The notes: a model not told the origin generated them from the sequence alone. Shown: positions 1 to 6,884, counted from the first letter of the stretch. The stretch: DNA of 16,280 nucleotides from Flavobacteriales bacterium UBA4660 (GCA_002405435.1 DHLU01000178.1:1-16280), one strand, 5' to 3'. A program made the numbers and translations.

Positions 1-515
1 GAAACGAAGGCCAACGGAGCAAAATCACCTTGCTGTAAAGCCGGAATGGTGTCCTTTATCAAGCCAATCTTTAGCGCTGACTGCTTGAGGCTCTTTTCGA
101 GGGCGGCGAAATCCATGTTGTATTCTCCTTCAGAAAAAAGGTTAGGCAGATCGCGGTAGTCGCTTGGTTTTGGCATTCCTTTTCCAGTATCAAAACCGTA
201 CACCTCAATACCCATCTGCAACTGCTGCGATAAAATGACGGCGAGCTTGTCGATGACCTTTAGTCCGCCACCGGCCGCTACACCAAATTCGAGGAAGGAA
301 ATACGGGTGTATCCAAGTGCTTTTGCCAGTGCGGCCCCTTGCAGACACCCCCAGATATACATAGGCTTTTTCGACAACTGTGGATCGCGCATGAGGTGCA
401 AAAACTCTGCCCTCAGATAAGGAATGTCATTCTCAAAAGGCCGCCTTGCGGGAGGATACATGATATCATAGTTATCGAGGTACTGTTTGATCTTTCCAAT
501 GATGAACTTGCGCAT
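1..515 (-). CDS. TylF-like class I SAM-dependent methyltransferase, C-terminus beyond window
   Basis: The frame is open from an ATG at 515 to the left edge (171 complete codons, no stop). About residues 74-84 read FLEFGVAAGGG, a glycine-rich SAM-binding motif I. Residues 105-114 read VYGFDTGKGM, the motif II strand with an acidic residue for the ribose, very like the GFDTFEG-type motif of TylF/MycF O-methyltransferases. Residues 153-160 (IKDTIPAL) resemble the TylF segment preceding the metal-binding Asp, which would lie outside the window. No signal peptide is seen, so it is probably cytoplasmic. The substrate cannot be read from the sequence; relatives methylate sugars or small metabolites, often near polysaccharide genes. 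It is separated by about 480 bp from the gldK/gldN-like pair, so joint transcription is not evident. The fold call is firm, the subfamily less so. Confidence 0.75.
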   Translation of the reverse strand, partial: MRKFIIGKIKQYLDNYDIMYPPARRPFENDIPYLRAEFLHLMRDPQLSKKPMYIWGCLQGAALAKALGYTRISFLEFGVAAGGGLKVIDKLAVILSQQLQMGIEVYGFDTGKGMPKPSDYRDLPNLFSEGEYNMDFAALEKSLKQSALKIGLIKDTIPALQQGDFAPLAFV

Positions 516-997
516 ACAGAATTATTTGGAGAGGTTAATAAGGGTTGTCATTGAAATGGTCAGTGTCCGGACGATTTCACCATCAAGGTAAAAAATTGGG
601 TTTTCATCTCAGGTGTTGTTGTGGCTGCGTGCTTTGTAGTATCTGCGAGCGTTTATCGCCGCAGTATAGCCACAAATTTCCGGTCGTCAAAAGTACTGAA
701 ATGTCTCTTGCGGTTGTTTGGCATGAAACCACGCAGGTGCAAGGGGTGGGTAGGCCAGGCACTTTCTTTTCCTCCTGTGTTTTTTATTCTTTGCCAGGGT
801 GCTGCCGCATAGACAAGGCAGAAAATGGCACCAAGGCCAATACGGGTTATAATGCCGGGTTTACAACGGTACAGGGCATTGGTTCGGGGCAAATCCAGGC
901 AGTAGTGCAAGGCATAGAGAAAGGTACATGGCGTATTTATGAAAATTCTGCAGCAGCCGCGTTAAGGGAAAATTTCGGCAGCTCGTCGCCTGTCTTC
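516..997. other. Intergenic stretch without a supported gene
   Basis: Short open frames exist on both strands, but none starts with a convincing ATG, matches a family I recognise, or avoids running antisense through the neighbouring gldN-like gene. On the minus strand a 22-codon frame begins MYLSLCLALLPGF (near 930) and stops at once; it looks like a signal peptide and could be a gene remnant, but nothing downstream supports this. No clear terminator hairpin with a T tract is seen after the gldN-like stop at 998, and no good TAnnTTTG promoter is seen ahead of the methyltransferase start. Confidence 0.5.
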
Positions 998-1963
998 TCA
1001 TTGGGTGAGCCGGATCCATTGCCCGTGCTCTTCTTCGATGAGGCTGATTTCAATGCGCTGCGCCTCGGCTCCCAGAGCCGCTCCGGCTGCGTATGTTGCA
1101 AGGGCCCTGTCGTATACATTCGCCTCTTTGTAGATCTCGCTGTCAAAACAACGGTAAAAGAAGAGATCATCCAGTGTACTGACCTTTTCCGGAAATCCTG
1201 GTTGGCTGATTTTTTCACGCCCCAGGCACAGACGGGATTCCGGAAAGTACACCCAGTAGAGATCGGCGGTATCGGGTCGGTGCGTATATACCACAACCGG
1301 ACATAGGCCAATAATTCTTGTTTCAGTCACCAGCCGCTCCCGGTCAAACAGGCAGTCTTCCTTGATTTTGTATCCAATCACCGTCGCGTTCGCAGTGTCG
1401 ATGGTGGGAGGATCGATCCTGCAACGAAACTCATCGTCGGTCGGTTGGTAAGGAGTAAGTGTGCGGGCAAAGATTTCCCGGTTGAGTGCGGAAAAGAGTC
1501 TGTTACGTTCAAACAGTACTGCATTGTCGGGCGGTGTAACCCATCTCCAGATGCGGCGCGCCCAGACCACCGATTGTTCGCGCAGGGGATAGTATGCGAT
1601 AATGCCCTGGTGGTTGTATGCGGGGGTGTAGGGAGCAACGTTTAACAGTGTGATTACTTTTTCCTTAGGCACCTTAGGGTGCAGCCTTTTGAAGGTAAAT
1701 GGATCGGTATAGACCCGCTGCATACGCAGCCTGCCCGTTGAATCCCAGACCGACCATTTGCCTGTGCGCAGGTTGTTTTCAAACCGGCCGGTCGCTCTCA
1801 ACTGTCCGTTGGTGTAATAGGAGGTATAGGTCCCGTCGAAACGGCCTTGCCGGGTTTCATAATCGCCCCGGAAGTCATGGGTCTCAAAATGGCGCGTTAC
1901 CCTGTCTTCTCCCGCGAAAGAGAGGAAAAAGAAAGCAAGTATGGCCAATGGTATACGCTTCAT
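998..1963 (-). CDS. GldN/PorN-like protein with N-terminal YwqK (MORN_2) repeat segment
   Basis: 321 aa. Residues 1-18 form a signal peptide ending ...SFAGE, so the product is exported. Residues 40-84 hold about two YwqK/MORN_2-type repeats (GRFDGTYTSYYTNGQL, then LRTGKWSVWDSTGRL). Residues 128-315 resemble GldN, a periplasmic ring subunit of the type IX secretion system: VVWARRIWRWV, VIGYKIKEDCLFDRE, RIIGLCPVV, LYWVYFPESR, TLDDLFFYR, IYKEANVYDR and a terminal AQRIE...EEEHGQW helix all follow the family order. Canonical GldN has no YwqK repeats, so this is a fusion or a divergent paralogue. Its ATG overlaps the stop of the GldK-like gene (ATGA), which suggests translational coupling and a joint structure. 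Genes for GldL and GldM, which normally lie between gldK and gldN, are absent. It could be a paralogue (as GldO is in Flavobacterium) rather than the main T9SS subunit. Confidence 0.8.
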   Translation of the reverse strand: MKRIPLAILAFFFLSFAGEDRVTRHFETHDFRGDYETRQGRFDGTYTSYYTNGQLRATGRFENNLRTGKWSVWDSTGRLRMQRVYTDPFTFKRLHPKVPKEKVITLLNVAPYTPAYNHQGIIAYYPLREQSVVWARRIWRWVTPPDNAVLFERNRLFSALNREIFARTLTPYQPTDDEFRCRIDPPTIDTANATVIGYKIKEDCLFDRERLVTETRIIGLCPVVVYTHRPDTADLYWVYFPESRLCLGREKISQPGFPEKVSTLDDLFFYRCFDSEIYKEANVYDRALATYAAGAALGAEAQRIEISLIEEEHGQWIRLTQ

Positions 1964-2811
1964 CGGTTTGACAGCCCCCAGTGGGTCAATATGGCTGAGG
2001 CCTTGGCTTGCCCCGGTGTATGAGCTGCGGTGGCCGGCACCCGCTCTTTCACGTAGCGGAACGCCACCTGTTTGTAACCCTCGTATGAATAGAAACTGAA
2101 GTTGTAAGGGCGTGTTTGGGGCTGCTGGTACATATAACAGTTTCCGATGACTTGCTTGCGTTTCATCACCGGAGGGTCGATTGCAGTATGGAAATACAGC
2201 CGGTCGTAGACAAAGCCGCCGGCCTCCGTTCGGTATGCCGCACTGAGATTTGATTCATCGCGGCTGCCGATAAGCCAGTCAGCATAGTGTCCGTTAAGGT
2301 CATGCCTGATGCGGTTTTCGGATAACCAGGTAAGGGCAGACAGCCACTCGGAGCAGTAGGGCAGGCGGTAGAGCAAACGAATGCTGTCTGTGTTTTCCGT
2401 GAGGGTTTTCCAGCGGCAAAAATTCATGGCGTTGTCCCACGAAATGCCGAGCACCGGATAGGCGTCGTATTCGTCGCTCTCGAGGTACCGGCGGTACACC
2501 TCCCGCGAACCGATGCCCGAGTCAGGCAACTGGCTGAGATAAAACGCGCGGCTGGAATCTCTTTCCACTGCCGTGAGATACGCCTTGTAGGCGCGGAAGC
2601 TCACCTGGCGGCTGATTTCAAAGGGAGGCCCAGCGAGCGAAGAAGTATCAGATAAATCACCGGTGAGTTCGTAAAGCCGAAGCGTTTGCGCCGGAATGGA
2701 AAAAACATCCTCCTGGCGCTCACCCGTGGCAAAACCAACCGATAGCAGCAGCAGCAGCAGTGCGGTGATCCACCGAGCCGGCTCGCAGAAGAAAGTGCGG
2801 TCTTTTGTCAT
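1960..2811 (-). CDS. GldK-like exported protein with SUMF1/FGE-sulfatase-type domain
   Basis: 283 aa from the first ATG at 2811; a TTG at 2841 would add ten residues and is less likely. Residues 11-30 form a hydrophobic signal segment with six consecutive leucines, encoded partly by a CTG repeat. Residues 62-255 show the order of the formylglycine-generating-enzyme fold shared by GldK and GldJ: FEISRQVSFRAYKAYL (usually ...TEVTNxxYxxF), YDAYPVLGISWDNAMNFCRW, YRLPYCSEWLSAL (usually YRLPTEAEWEYA), and a closing VAFRYVKERV (usually GFR). Known GldK proteins are outer-membrane lipoproteins that form a ring with GldN. Here no lipobox Cys is visible, and the protein is short for GldK. The stop overlaps the gldN-like start by 4 nt, which is the main reason for preferring a GldK-like role over a generic FGE-family protein. 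No catalytic role is inferred. Confidence 0.7.
   Translation of the reverse strand: MTKDRTFFCEPARWITALLLLLLSVGFATGERQEDVFSIPAQTLRLYELTGDLSDTSSLAGPPFEISRQVSFRAYKAYLTAVERDSSRAFYLSQLPDSGIGSREVYRRYLESDEYDAYPVLGISWDNAMNFCRWKTLTENTDSIRLLYRLPYCSEWLSALTWLSENRIRHDLNGHYADWLIGSRDESNLSAAYRTEAGGFVYDRLYFHTAIDPPVMKRKQVIGNCYMYQQPQTRPYNFSFYSYEGYKQVAFRYVKERVPATAAHTPGQAKASAILTHWGLSNR
2744..2760. repeat. Trinucleotide AGC repeat inside signal peptide
   Basis: Five AGC units plus AG (CTG on the coding minus strand) encode leucines of the GldK-like signal peptide. The unit is a codon, so slippage would lengthen or shorten the hydrophobic core without shifting the frame. Confidence 0.7.
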
Positions 2812-2897
2812 GCCCTCAACCCTGTGAAACAGATAACCCAAAAGAGGGAATTATGTTGTGCATGAGGCTTGGAAAACATGTTTCGGTGCAGACGCAC

Positions 2898-4058
2898 TTA
2901 CCCGAGCCAGCTGGTCTTGTAGGTCGCATCGTCGAGGTCCAGCGCGGTCTGTGTGAGTTTAAGCGGCCTGAAGGTGTCGACCATCACGGCCAGTTCTTTC
3001 GTTTCTTTTTGGCCGATGCTCCGCTCGTAGGCGCCCGGATGCGGGCCATGCGGTATGCCACCCGGATGAAGCGAAATGTAGCCCTTCTCCACGTGGTTGC
3101 GCGACATAAAGTCGCCGTCAACATAGTACAGCAATTCGTCACTATCGATGTTGCTATGGTTGTAAGGAGCTGGAATAGACTGGGGATGGTAATCGTACAT
3201 CCGCGGCACAAATGAGCAGATAACAAAATTGTGTCCTTCGAAATTCTGGTGAATGGGCGGCGGCATGTGCACCCGTCCTGTGATGGGTTCAAAGTCGTGA
3301 ATGCTGAAGGCGTAGGGATAGTTGTAACCATCCCAACCGACCACATCGAAGGGATGGGAGGCATAGACCACTTCGTGCAGCACGTTTTCCTTTTTGATTC
3401 TGATCAGGAACGCACCCTGCTCATCATGGGTTTCCAGTTCGGAAGGATTACGGAAATCACGCTCACAGAACGGTGAGTGCTCAAGCATTTGTCCGAATTC
3501 GTTGCGGTACCTGCGCGGTGTAACCACCGGAGAAAAGGATTCTACAATGAACAGGCGGTTATCGGTGCCGTCAAAGGCTATCTGATAAATCATGCCCCGC
3601 GGAATGATCAGGTAGTCGCCGTAGCCAAAGGGGATGTTGCCGAGCAAGGTCCTGAGTTTGCCCGTGCCGCGGTGAACGAATATGACTTCATCGGCGTCGG
3701 CATTCTTGTAGAAATACTCGGTAAGGCTTTTGCGCGGTGCGGCAAGGGTGATGTTGAGGTCGTTGTTAAACAGCACCACCTTGCGACTCTCCAGAAAATC
3801 ATCAGCGGCCGGCAGGTTCATGCCCTGCAGCATGCGGGGGGTAATATTTTTCGCCACGGCGGCTACGGGTGTCATGTCCTTCGGCTCGGAAATACTCCGG
3901 ATCATTGTCGGACGGTGCACGTGGTAGAGCAGGCTGCTCATGCCGCTGAATCCCTCTGTACCGAACAACTGCTCATAATACAGATGCTGGCCGTCAGGTT
4001 TGCGGAAGATGGTATGGCGCTTGTGGGGCACCTGGCCCAGCTGGTGATAGGTCGGCAT
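2898..4058 (-). CDS. hmgA: Homogentisate 1,2-dioxygenase
   Basis: 386 aa. A cupin-type Fe(II) enzyme that opens the ring of homogentisate with O2 to give maleylacetoacetate, in tyrosine/phenylalanine breakdown (cytoplasm). The N-terminus MPTYHQLGQVPHKRHT followed by FRKPDG and YYEQLFG is typical of Bacteroidota HmgA. Expected metal ligands are visible as His301 (PAPYNHSN), Glu308 (IDSDEL) and His337 (GIPHGPH); GWDGYNYPYAFSI and MPPPIHQNFEGHNFV are further family blocks. The start at 4058 is preferred over an in-frame ATG at 4109, because a near-perfect promoter (TTG-N19-TACCTTTG) lies between them and would be inside the longer frame. No other genes of the pathway (hpd, fahA) lie alongside, so it is probably a single-gene unit, possibly reading through into the gldK-like gene 86 bp downstream. 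Confidence 0.95.
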   Translation of the reverse strand: MPTYHQLGQVPHKRHTIFRKPDGQHLYYEQLFGTEGFSGMSSLLYHVHRPTMIRSISEPKDMTPVAAVAKNITPRMLQGMNLPAADDFLESRKVVLFNNDLNITLAAPRKSLTEYFYKNADADEVIFVHRGTGKLRTLLGNIPFGYGDYLIIPRGMIYQIAFDGTDNRLFIVESFSPVVTPRRYRNEFGQMLEHSPFCERDFRNPSELETHDEQGAFLIRIKKENVLHEVVYASHPFDVVGWDGYNYPYAFSIHDFEPITGRVHMPPPIHQNFEGHNFVICSFVPRMYDYHPQSIPAPYNHSNIDSDELLYYVDGDFMSRNHVEKGYISLHPGGIPHGPHPGAYERSIGQKETKELAVMVDTFRPLKLTQTALDLDDATYKTSWLG

Positions 4059-4075
4059 GATAAAAATCTTTCCGC

Positions 4076-4105
4076 CAAAGGTAGGAGGCCCAGGCGCCAT
4101 CTCAA
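4076..4105 (-). promoter_or_regulatory. Bacteroidota-type promoter of hmgA
   Basis: Read on the minus strand: TTG (4105-4103), 19-nt spacer, TACCTTTG (4083-4076), then 17 nt to the ATG at 4058. This fits the established Bacteroidota consensus (TTG at about -33, TAnnTTTG at about -7) exactly and implies a short leader. Confidence 0.75.
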
Positions 4106-4127
4106 ACATGAGCCTGGTCAGTCGAAG

Positions 4128-5144
4128 CTACCGGAGGCGAAGTTCCTTGCCGGTTGCCGGAGGGGTAAGCCCATCTTGCCCGTTGAGCCTCAGCAGGCGC
4201 GGTATTTTGATGCCGTACTGCTGTGATATGCTTCGCCATGTGTCGCCATTGGCTACGCGGTGGCTCGGTGCCGACCCACGGCTGCGCTTGGGTTGCAGGT
4301 AAACCACTTCGCCGGGCGTAAGCAGGTCACCGGGACTGAGGTCATTGTAGCGCCGGATCTGCCAGGGCATCACATCGAGGTCTTCGGCAACCGACTCCTG
4401 GGTGTCACCTTCTGCAGCCACCACATACCGTATGCGGTTGGCGCTTGTGCGCACCTCATGTGAAGGTGCCAGTGTCACCTGCGGCGTTTCGTTTTCCTCC
4501 CGTCTCGGTTTGTGTTTCTCTTTTTGTGGCCGTTCCTTTTCTCGCTCAGCAGCCAATTCTTCCTCGTCTTCCTCACGGCAAACCCTGGGGGGCAATTCAC
4601 CTTTTTTGAGGAAGGCCATACCCTGCCGGTCATACTCGTCAAGGCTATGCCGCTCAATGAGGTCGGTGAGTAACCGCGGATAGTCGGGGTTGGTCGCATA
4701 GCCGCATTCCTTCAGCCCACGGGCCCAGCGCTTATAGTCGTCGGCGTCGTAAGCAAAAAGTTTTTCATAGCGCGTACGCTTCAGAAACTGGCTGTGGTCT
4801 TCGAAAGATTCACAGGCATCACGGTACTTGCGGAAACATTCTCCTTCCTGTTCGTCGTCTTCGAAAATCTTTTTGCCTCCCCAGTCTGAGTGACACTTGA
4901 TGCCGAAGTGGTTATTGCCTTCGCGGGCCAGCCGGCTCGAACCGTTGCCGCTCTCGAGCATGCCCTGTGCCAGGGTGATGCTGGCCGGTATCCGGTGCAC
5001 CACCATCTGGTAAATGGCCTCGGCCTTCCAAAGGCTGATGTAGTCGGTTGCACTGCCGTCGTCGGGCAGAGCGTGCAGCCCTGCCAGACGCAATGGCAGG
5101 GCGATGCCGGAGGTGAGGAGTAAGGCGAAAAAACGCAGGGTCAT
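4128..5144 (-). CDS. Exported glucosaminidase (FlgJ/GH73-type) with two C-terminal LysM domains
   Basis: 338 aa. The N-terminus (residues 1-26, MTLRFFALLLTSGIALPLRL...) is a signal peptide. Residues 35-175 are an N-acetylglucosaminidase domain: IPASITLAQGMLESGNGSS contains the expected catalytic Glu64, followed by NNHFGIKCHSDW, FRKYRDACESFEDHSQFL and LKECGYATNPDYPRLL, all family hallmarks. Residues 185-225 form a highly charged Lys/Arg/Glu linker. LysM 1 spans about 237-285 (YVVAAEGDTQESVAEDL) and LysM 2 about 294-338 (HRVANGDTWRSISQQYGI). It should cleave GlcNAc-MurNAc linkages in peptidoglycan, with the LysM pair anchoring it to the glycan. It probably acts in cell-wall remodelling or division. 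It lies in a gap-separated position (69 bp before hmgA, 136 bp after the YwqK lipoprotein), so it may have its own promoter. A perfect 14-bp palindrome lies 83 bp upstream. Confidence 0.92.
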   Translation of the reverse strand: MTLRFFALLLTSGIALPLRLAGLHALPDDGSATDYISLWKAEAIYQMVVHRIPASITLAQGMLESGNGSSRLAREGNNHFGIKCHSDWGGKKIFEDDEQEGECFRKYRDACESFEDHSQFLKRTRYEKLFAYDADDYKRWARGLKECGYATNPDYPRLLTDLIERHSLDEYDRQGMAFLKKGELPPRVCREEDEEELAAEREKERPQKEKHKPRREENETPQVTLAPSHEVRTSANRIRYVVAAEGDTQESVAEDLDVMPWQIRRYNDLSPGDLLTPGEVVYLQPKRSRGSAPSHRVANGDTWRSISQQYGIKIPRLLRLNGQDGLTPPATGKELRLR

Positions 5145-5226
5145 GGGTATTCCGGAATAAAAAACTGTGCCGAACGAAATTCGAATACGCCGCCTCTGTC
5201 AGGCCATGGTCTGCAAGGACAGTGTC

Positions 5227-5240
5227 AACAATGCATTGTT
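5227..5240. promoter_or_regulatory. Perfect 14-bp palindrome, candidate operator
   Basis: AACAATGCATTGTT is fully self-complementary. It sits between the stop of the YwqK lipoprotein gene and the start of the glucosaminidase gene, 83 bp before the latter's ATG. Perfect dyads of this size upstream of a gene are often sites for dimeric regulators; no family can be named, and chance cannot be excluded. Confidence 0.3.
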
Positions 5241-5257
5241 ATTTGGATGCGGCAGGT

Positions 5258-5275
5258 TCAGCGAGGCATCGCTGA
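5258..5275 (-). terminator. Possible hairpin terminator after the YwqK lipoprotein gene
   Basis: Seven-base perfect arms (TCAGCGA / TCGCTGA) with a 4-nt loop start 6 nt beyond the stop at 5281. No T tract follows on the minus strand, so intrinsic termination is uncertain; the hairpin may instead protect the mRNA 3' end. Confidence 0.35.
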
Positions 5276-5280
5276 GCCCA

Positions 5281-5733
5281 TCAGTTCCAGGGCAGCGGAG
5301 TGATGGAACAATCGTGCAGCGAATCGAGGCTGCCGTCTTCACGAAAAAATTTCCATTTGCCGACCGGCTTGCCTGCTTCCAGCTGACCATCCTGGTAAAG
5401 ATTGCCGTTGGCGTGCCAGGTTTTATAAGGCCCTTCCAGCAGGCCGCTTCGGTAGGTATGCATGCTCCAGGGTTTGCCGTTCTGGTAATAACTGTACCAG
5501 GTACCGGTGCGCAGGGTATCTGATTTCTGGCCCTCGGCTTTCACCGCCCCGTCGTCATAGAGGTATTTCTCAAGGGTTTGGGTCGAGTCTTCTGGGTCGT
5601 AGGTAATCACCAGCTTGGGCTTGCCGGTCGGCCAAACCCCCACGGTGCGGGTTTTAGGTGCAGGGGCCTTGCCGCTTTCGCAGGCCCATAATGTGATGGC
5701 CACGATGAAAGTCAGTAACGGGCGCTTGCTCAT
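5281..5733 (-). CDS. Lipoprotein with YwqK/MORN_2 repeats
   Basis: 150 aa. The signal peptide (1-17) ends in a lipobox, LWAC, with Cys18 as the lipidation site, so it is probably anchored to a membrane facing the periplasm or the surface. From residue 52 on there are about four YwqK-type repeats, each with the pattern aromatic-x(2)-NG-x-L...G: YLYDDGAVKAEGQ, TGTWYSYYQNGKP, GPYKTWHANGNLYQDGQ, GKWKFFREDGSL. Such repeats form flat beta-hairpin arrays and are widespread in Bacteroidota with mostly unknown partners. Its ATG overlaps the stop of the polyprenyl synthase gene (ATGA), so the two are probably translated from one message. The LRTGTW block closely resembles LRTGKW in the repeat segment of the GldN-like protein. 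No enzymatic role is claimed. Confidence 0.82.
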   Translation of the reverse strand: MSKRPLLTFIVAITLWACESGKAPAPKTRTVGVWPTGKPKLVITYDPEDSTQTLEKYLYDDGAVKAEGQKSDTLRTGTWYSYYQNGKPWSMHTYRSGLLEGPYKTWHANGNLYQDGQLEAGKPVGKWKFFREDGSLDSLHDCSITPLPWN

Positions 5734-6704
5734 TGTTCTCTTGCTATGGTGTAATCGACCAGTCCGATGAGGCTTTCCCTGGCTGGAGAGGGGTCAAACT
5801 CGTGCAGGATGGCCACGGCCTGCTGTCGGAATTCATGCATTTTTTCTACGGCATATTGGATGCCGCCCCGCTGGTGCACCCACTGCACCAGTTCGCGAAC
5901 CCTTTTTGCATCGGTATTGTAATGCCGCACGGTCTGCAGTGCCCGCTTCCTCTCTGGTGCCGGCGCTTCGCGCAACGCGTAAATCAGGGGAAGGGTCATT
6001 TTGCGTTCCTGAATATCAATACCAGCCGGCTTGCCGATGAGGCTGCCATCGCCATAATCAAAAATATCGTCTTTCACCTGAAAGGCGAGGCCGGCCAGGT
6101 GACCAAACCGGTTCATTTTTTCCCGAATCTCGGGCGCTGCGCCGGCAGAAGACGCCCCGGCTTCACAGCACGCGGCAATCAGGGATGCTGTTTTTTGGGT
6201 GATGATGTCGAAGTACACCGCTTCGGTGATATCCAGCAACCTGGATTTTTGCTGCTGCAGCAACTCTCCTTCGCTCATTTCCTGTACCGCCCGGCTGGTG
6301 ATACGCAAGAGTTCAAACTGGTTGTTTTCTACGCTCACCAGCAATCCGCGTGACAGGAGATAGTCACCGACCAGCACGGCAATTTTGTTTTTCCACAGCG
6401 CATTGATCGAGAAGAAACCGCGGCGCATATGCGCATCATCCACCACATCGTCGTGTACCAGTGTGGCGGTATGCAGCAGTTCAATCATGCTCGCGGCTAT
6501 ATGGGTGTTGTGGTTGACGTTGCCGCAGAGCGATGCGCTTAGGAATACGAACATCGGGCGCATCTGCTTACCCTTCCGGCGGATGATGTAGTGCGTGATC
6601 TTGTCGAGCAGCATTTTGTCTGACTTCATAACCTGCCTGAAATGCCCTTCGAATGTGTCGAGGTCGGCAGCGACAGGTTGTTTGATGTCTTCGAGCGTTC
6701 GCAT
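5730..6704 (-). CDS. Long-chain all-trans polyprenyl diphosphate synthase
   Basis: 324 aa, normal for the family. It condenses isopentenyl diphosphate onto an allylic diphosphate to build the isoprenoid tail, most likely of menaquinone. The first Asp-rich motif is DDVVDD (85-90), followed by MRRG; the second is KDDIFDY (211-217), followed by IGKPAGID. GKQMRP near 45-50 is the IPP-binding block. The fifth residue before the first Asp motif is Ala80 (HTATLVHDD), as in IspB-type octaprenyl synthases; short-chain enzymes carry aromatic residues just there, so a long product is inferred. The exact chain length cannot be read. The start at 6704 is preceded by a TACCTTCG element, and the gene is divergent from leuS. 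It is coupled to the downstream YwqK lipoprotein gene. Confidence 0.93.
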   Translation of the reverse strand: MRTLEDIKQPVAADLDTFEGHFRQVMKSDKMLLDKITHYIIRRKGKQMRPMFVFLSASLCGNVNHNTHIAASMIELLHTATLVHDDVVDDAHMRRGFFSINALWKNKIAVLVGDYLLSRGLLVSVENNQFELLRITSRAVQEMSEGELLQQQKSRLLDITEAVYFDIITQKTASLIAACCEAGASSAGAAPEIREKMNRFGHLAGLAFQVKDDIFDYGDGSLIGKPAGIDIQERKMTLPLIYALREAPAPERKRALQTVRHYNTDAKRVRELVQWVHQRGGIQYAVEKMHEFRQQAVAILHEFDPSPARESLIGLVDYTIAREQ

Positions 6705-6720
6705 CCTGGAAAATGTCGGG

Positions 6721-6728
6721 CGAAGGTA
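6721..6728 (-). promoter_or_regulatory. Possible -7 element of the polyprenyl synthase promoter
   Basis: TACCTTCG on the minus strand, 16 nt before the ATG at 6704. It matches TAnnTTTG except for one C, as do the elements ahead of leuS and the CotH gene. No TTG is found at the expected -33 position. Confidence 0.45.
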
Positions 6729-6862
6729 GCCCTTTGCCCGGGTCCGGGCGGCTTAGCGGAGATCAAATAGTACAAACACCCGAAAGCCGGTTGCCGGGGT
6801 GTCTGCACCACCTGAGCGCTGCGGCCGGCGGGCGTGAGGGTAGCAGCCATTCTTCCTGCATG

Positions 6863-6870
6863 TATCTTCG
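6863..6870 (+). promoter_or_regulatory. Possible -7 element of the leuS promoter
   Basis: TATCTTCG, 14 nt before the ATG at 6885, matches the Bacteroidota -7 element with one change. The longer string TATCTTCGCCA (CotH) / TATCTTCGCCA (leuS) is identical ahead of both genes. A TTG at -33 is not seen. A GGAGA at 6876-6880 lies just ahead of the start codon. Confidence 0.5.
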
Positions 6871-6884
6871 CCACCGGAGAAACT

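Noticed and set aside
653..910. 85-codon minus-strand frame with one hydrophobic stretch in the 480-bp gap
   Set aside because: It would have to start at TTG, shows no promoter or family resemblance, and a signal-peptide-like frame beside it ends after 22 codons.
545..1306. 253-codon plus-strand frame starting left of the gldN-like gene
   Set aside because: More than a third of it runs antisense through conserved GldN motifs, and the remainder shows no gene-like composition or family match.
3477..4226. 249-codon plus-strand frame opposite hmgA
   Set aside because: It is antisense to the metal-site and N-terminal blocks of homogentisate dioxygenase and has no independent evidence.
6736..6802. 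GC-rich inverted repeats in the leuS/prenyl synthase divergent region (GCCCGG..CCGGGC, and ACACC..GGTGT enclosing CCGG..CCGG)
   Set aside because: They lie upstream of both proposed transcript starts, so they cannot be leader attenuators, and short CCGG repeats are common in GC-rich spacers. A T-box leader is also not expected in Bacteroidota.
6834..6884. N-terminal extension of LeuRS from GTG 6834
   Set aside because: It would contain the TATCTTCG promoter element, and its residues do not match LeuRS; ATG 6885 fits the family start.
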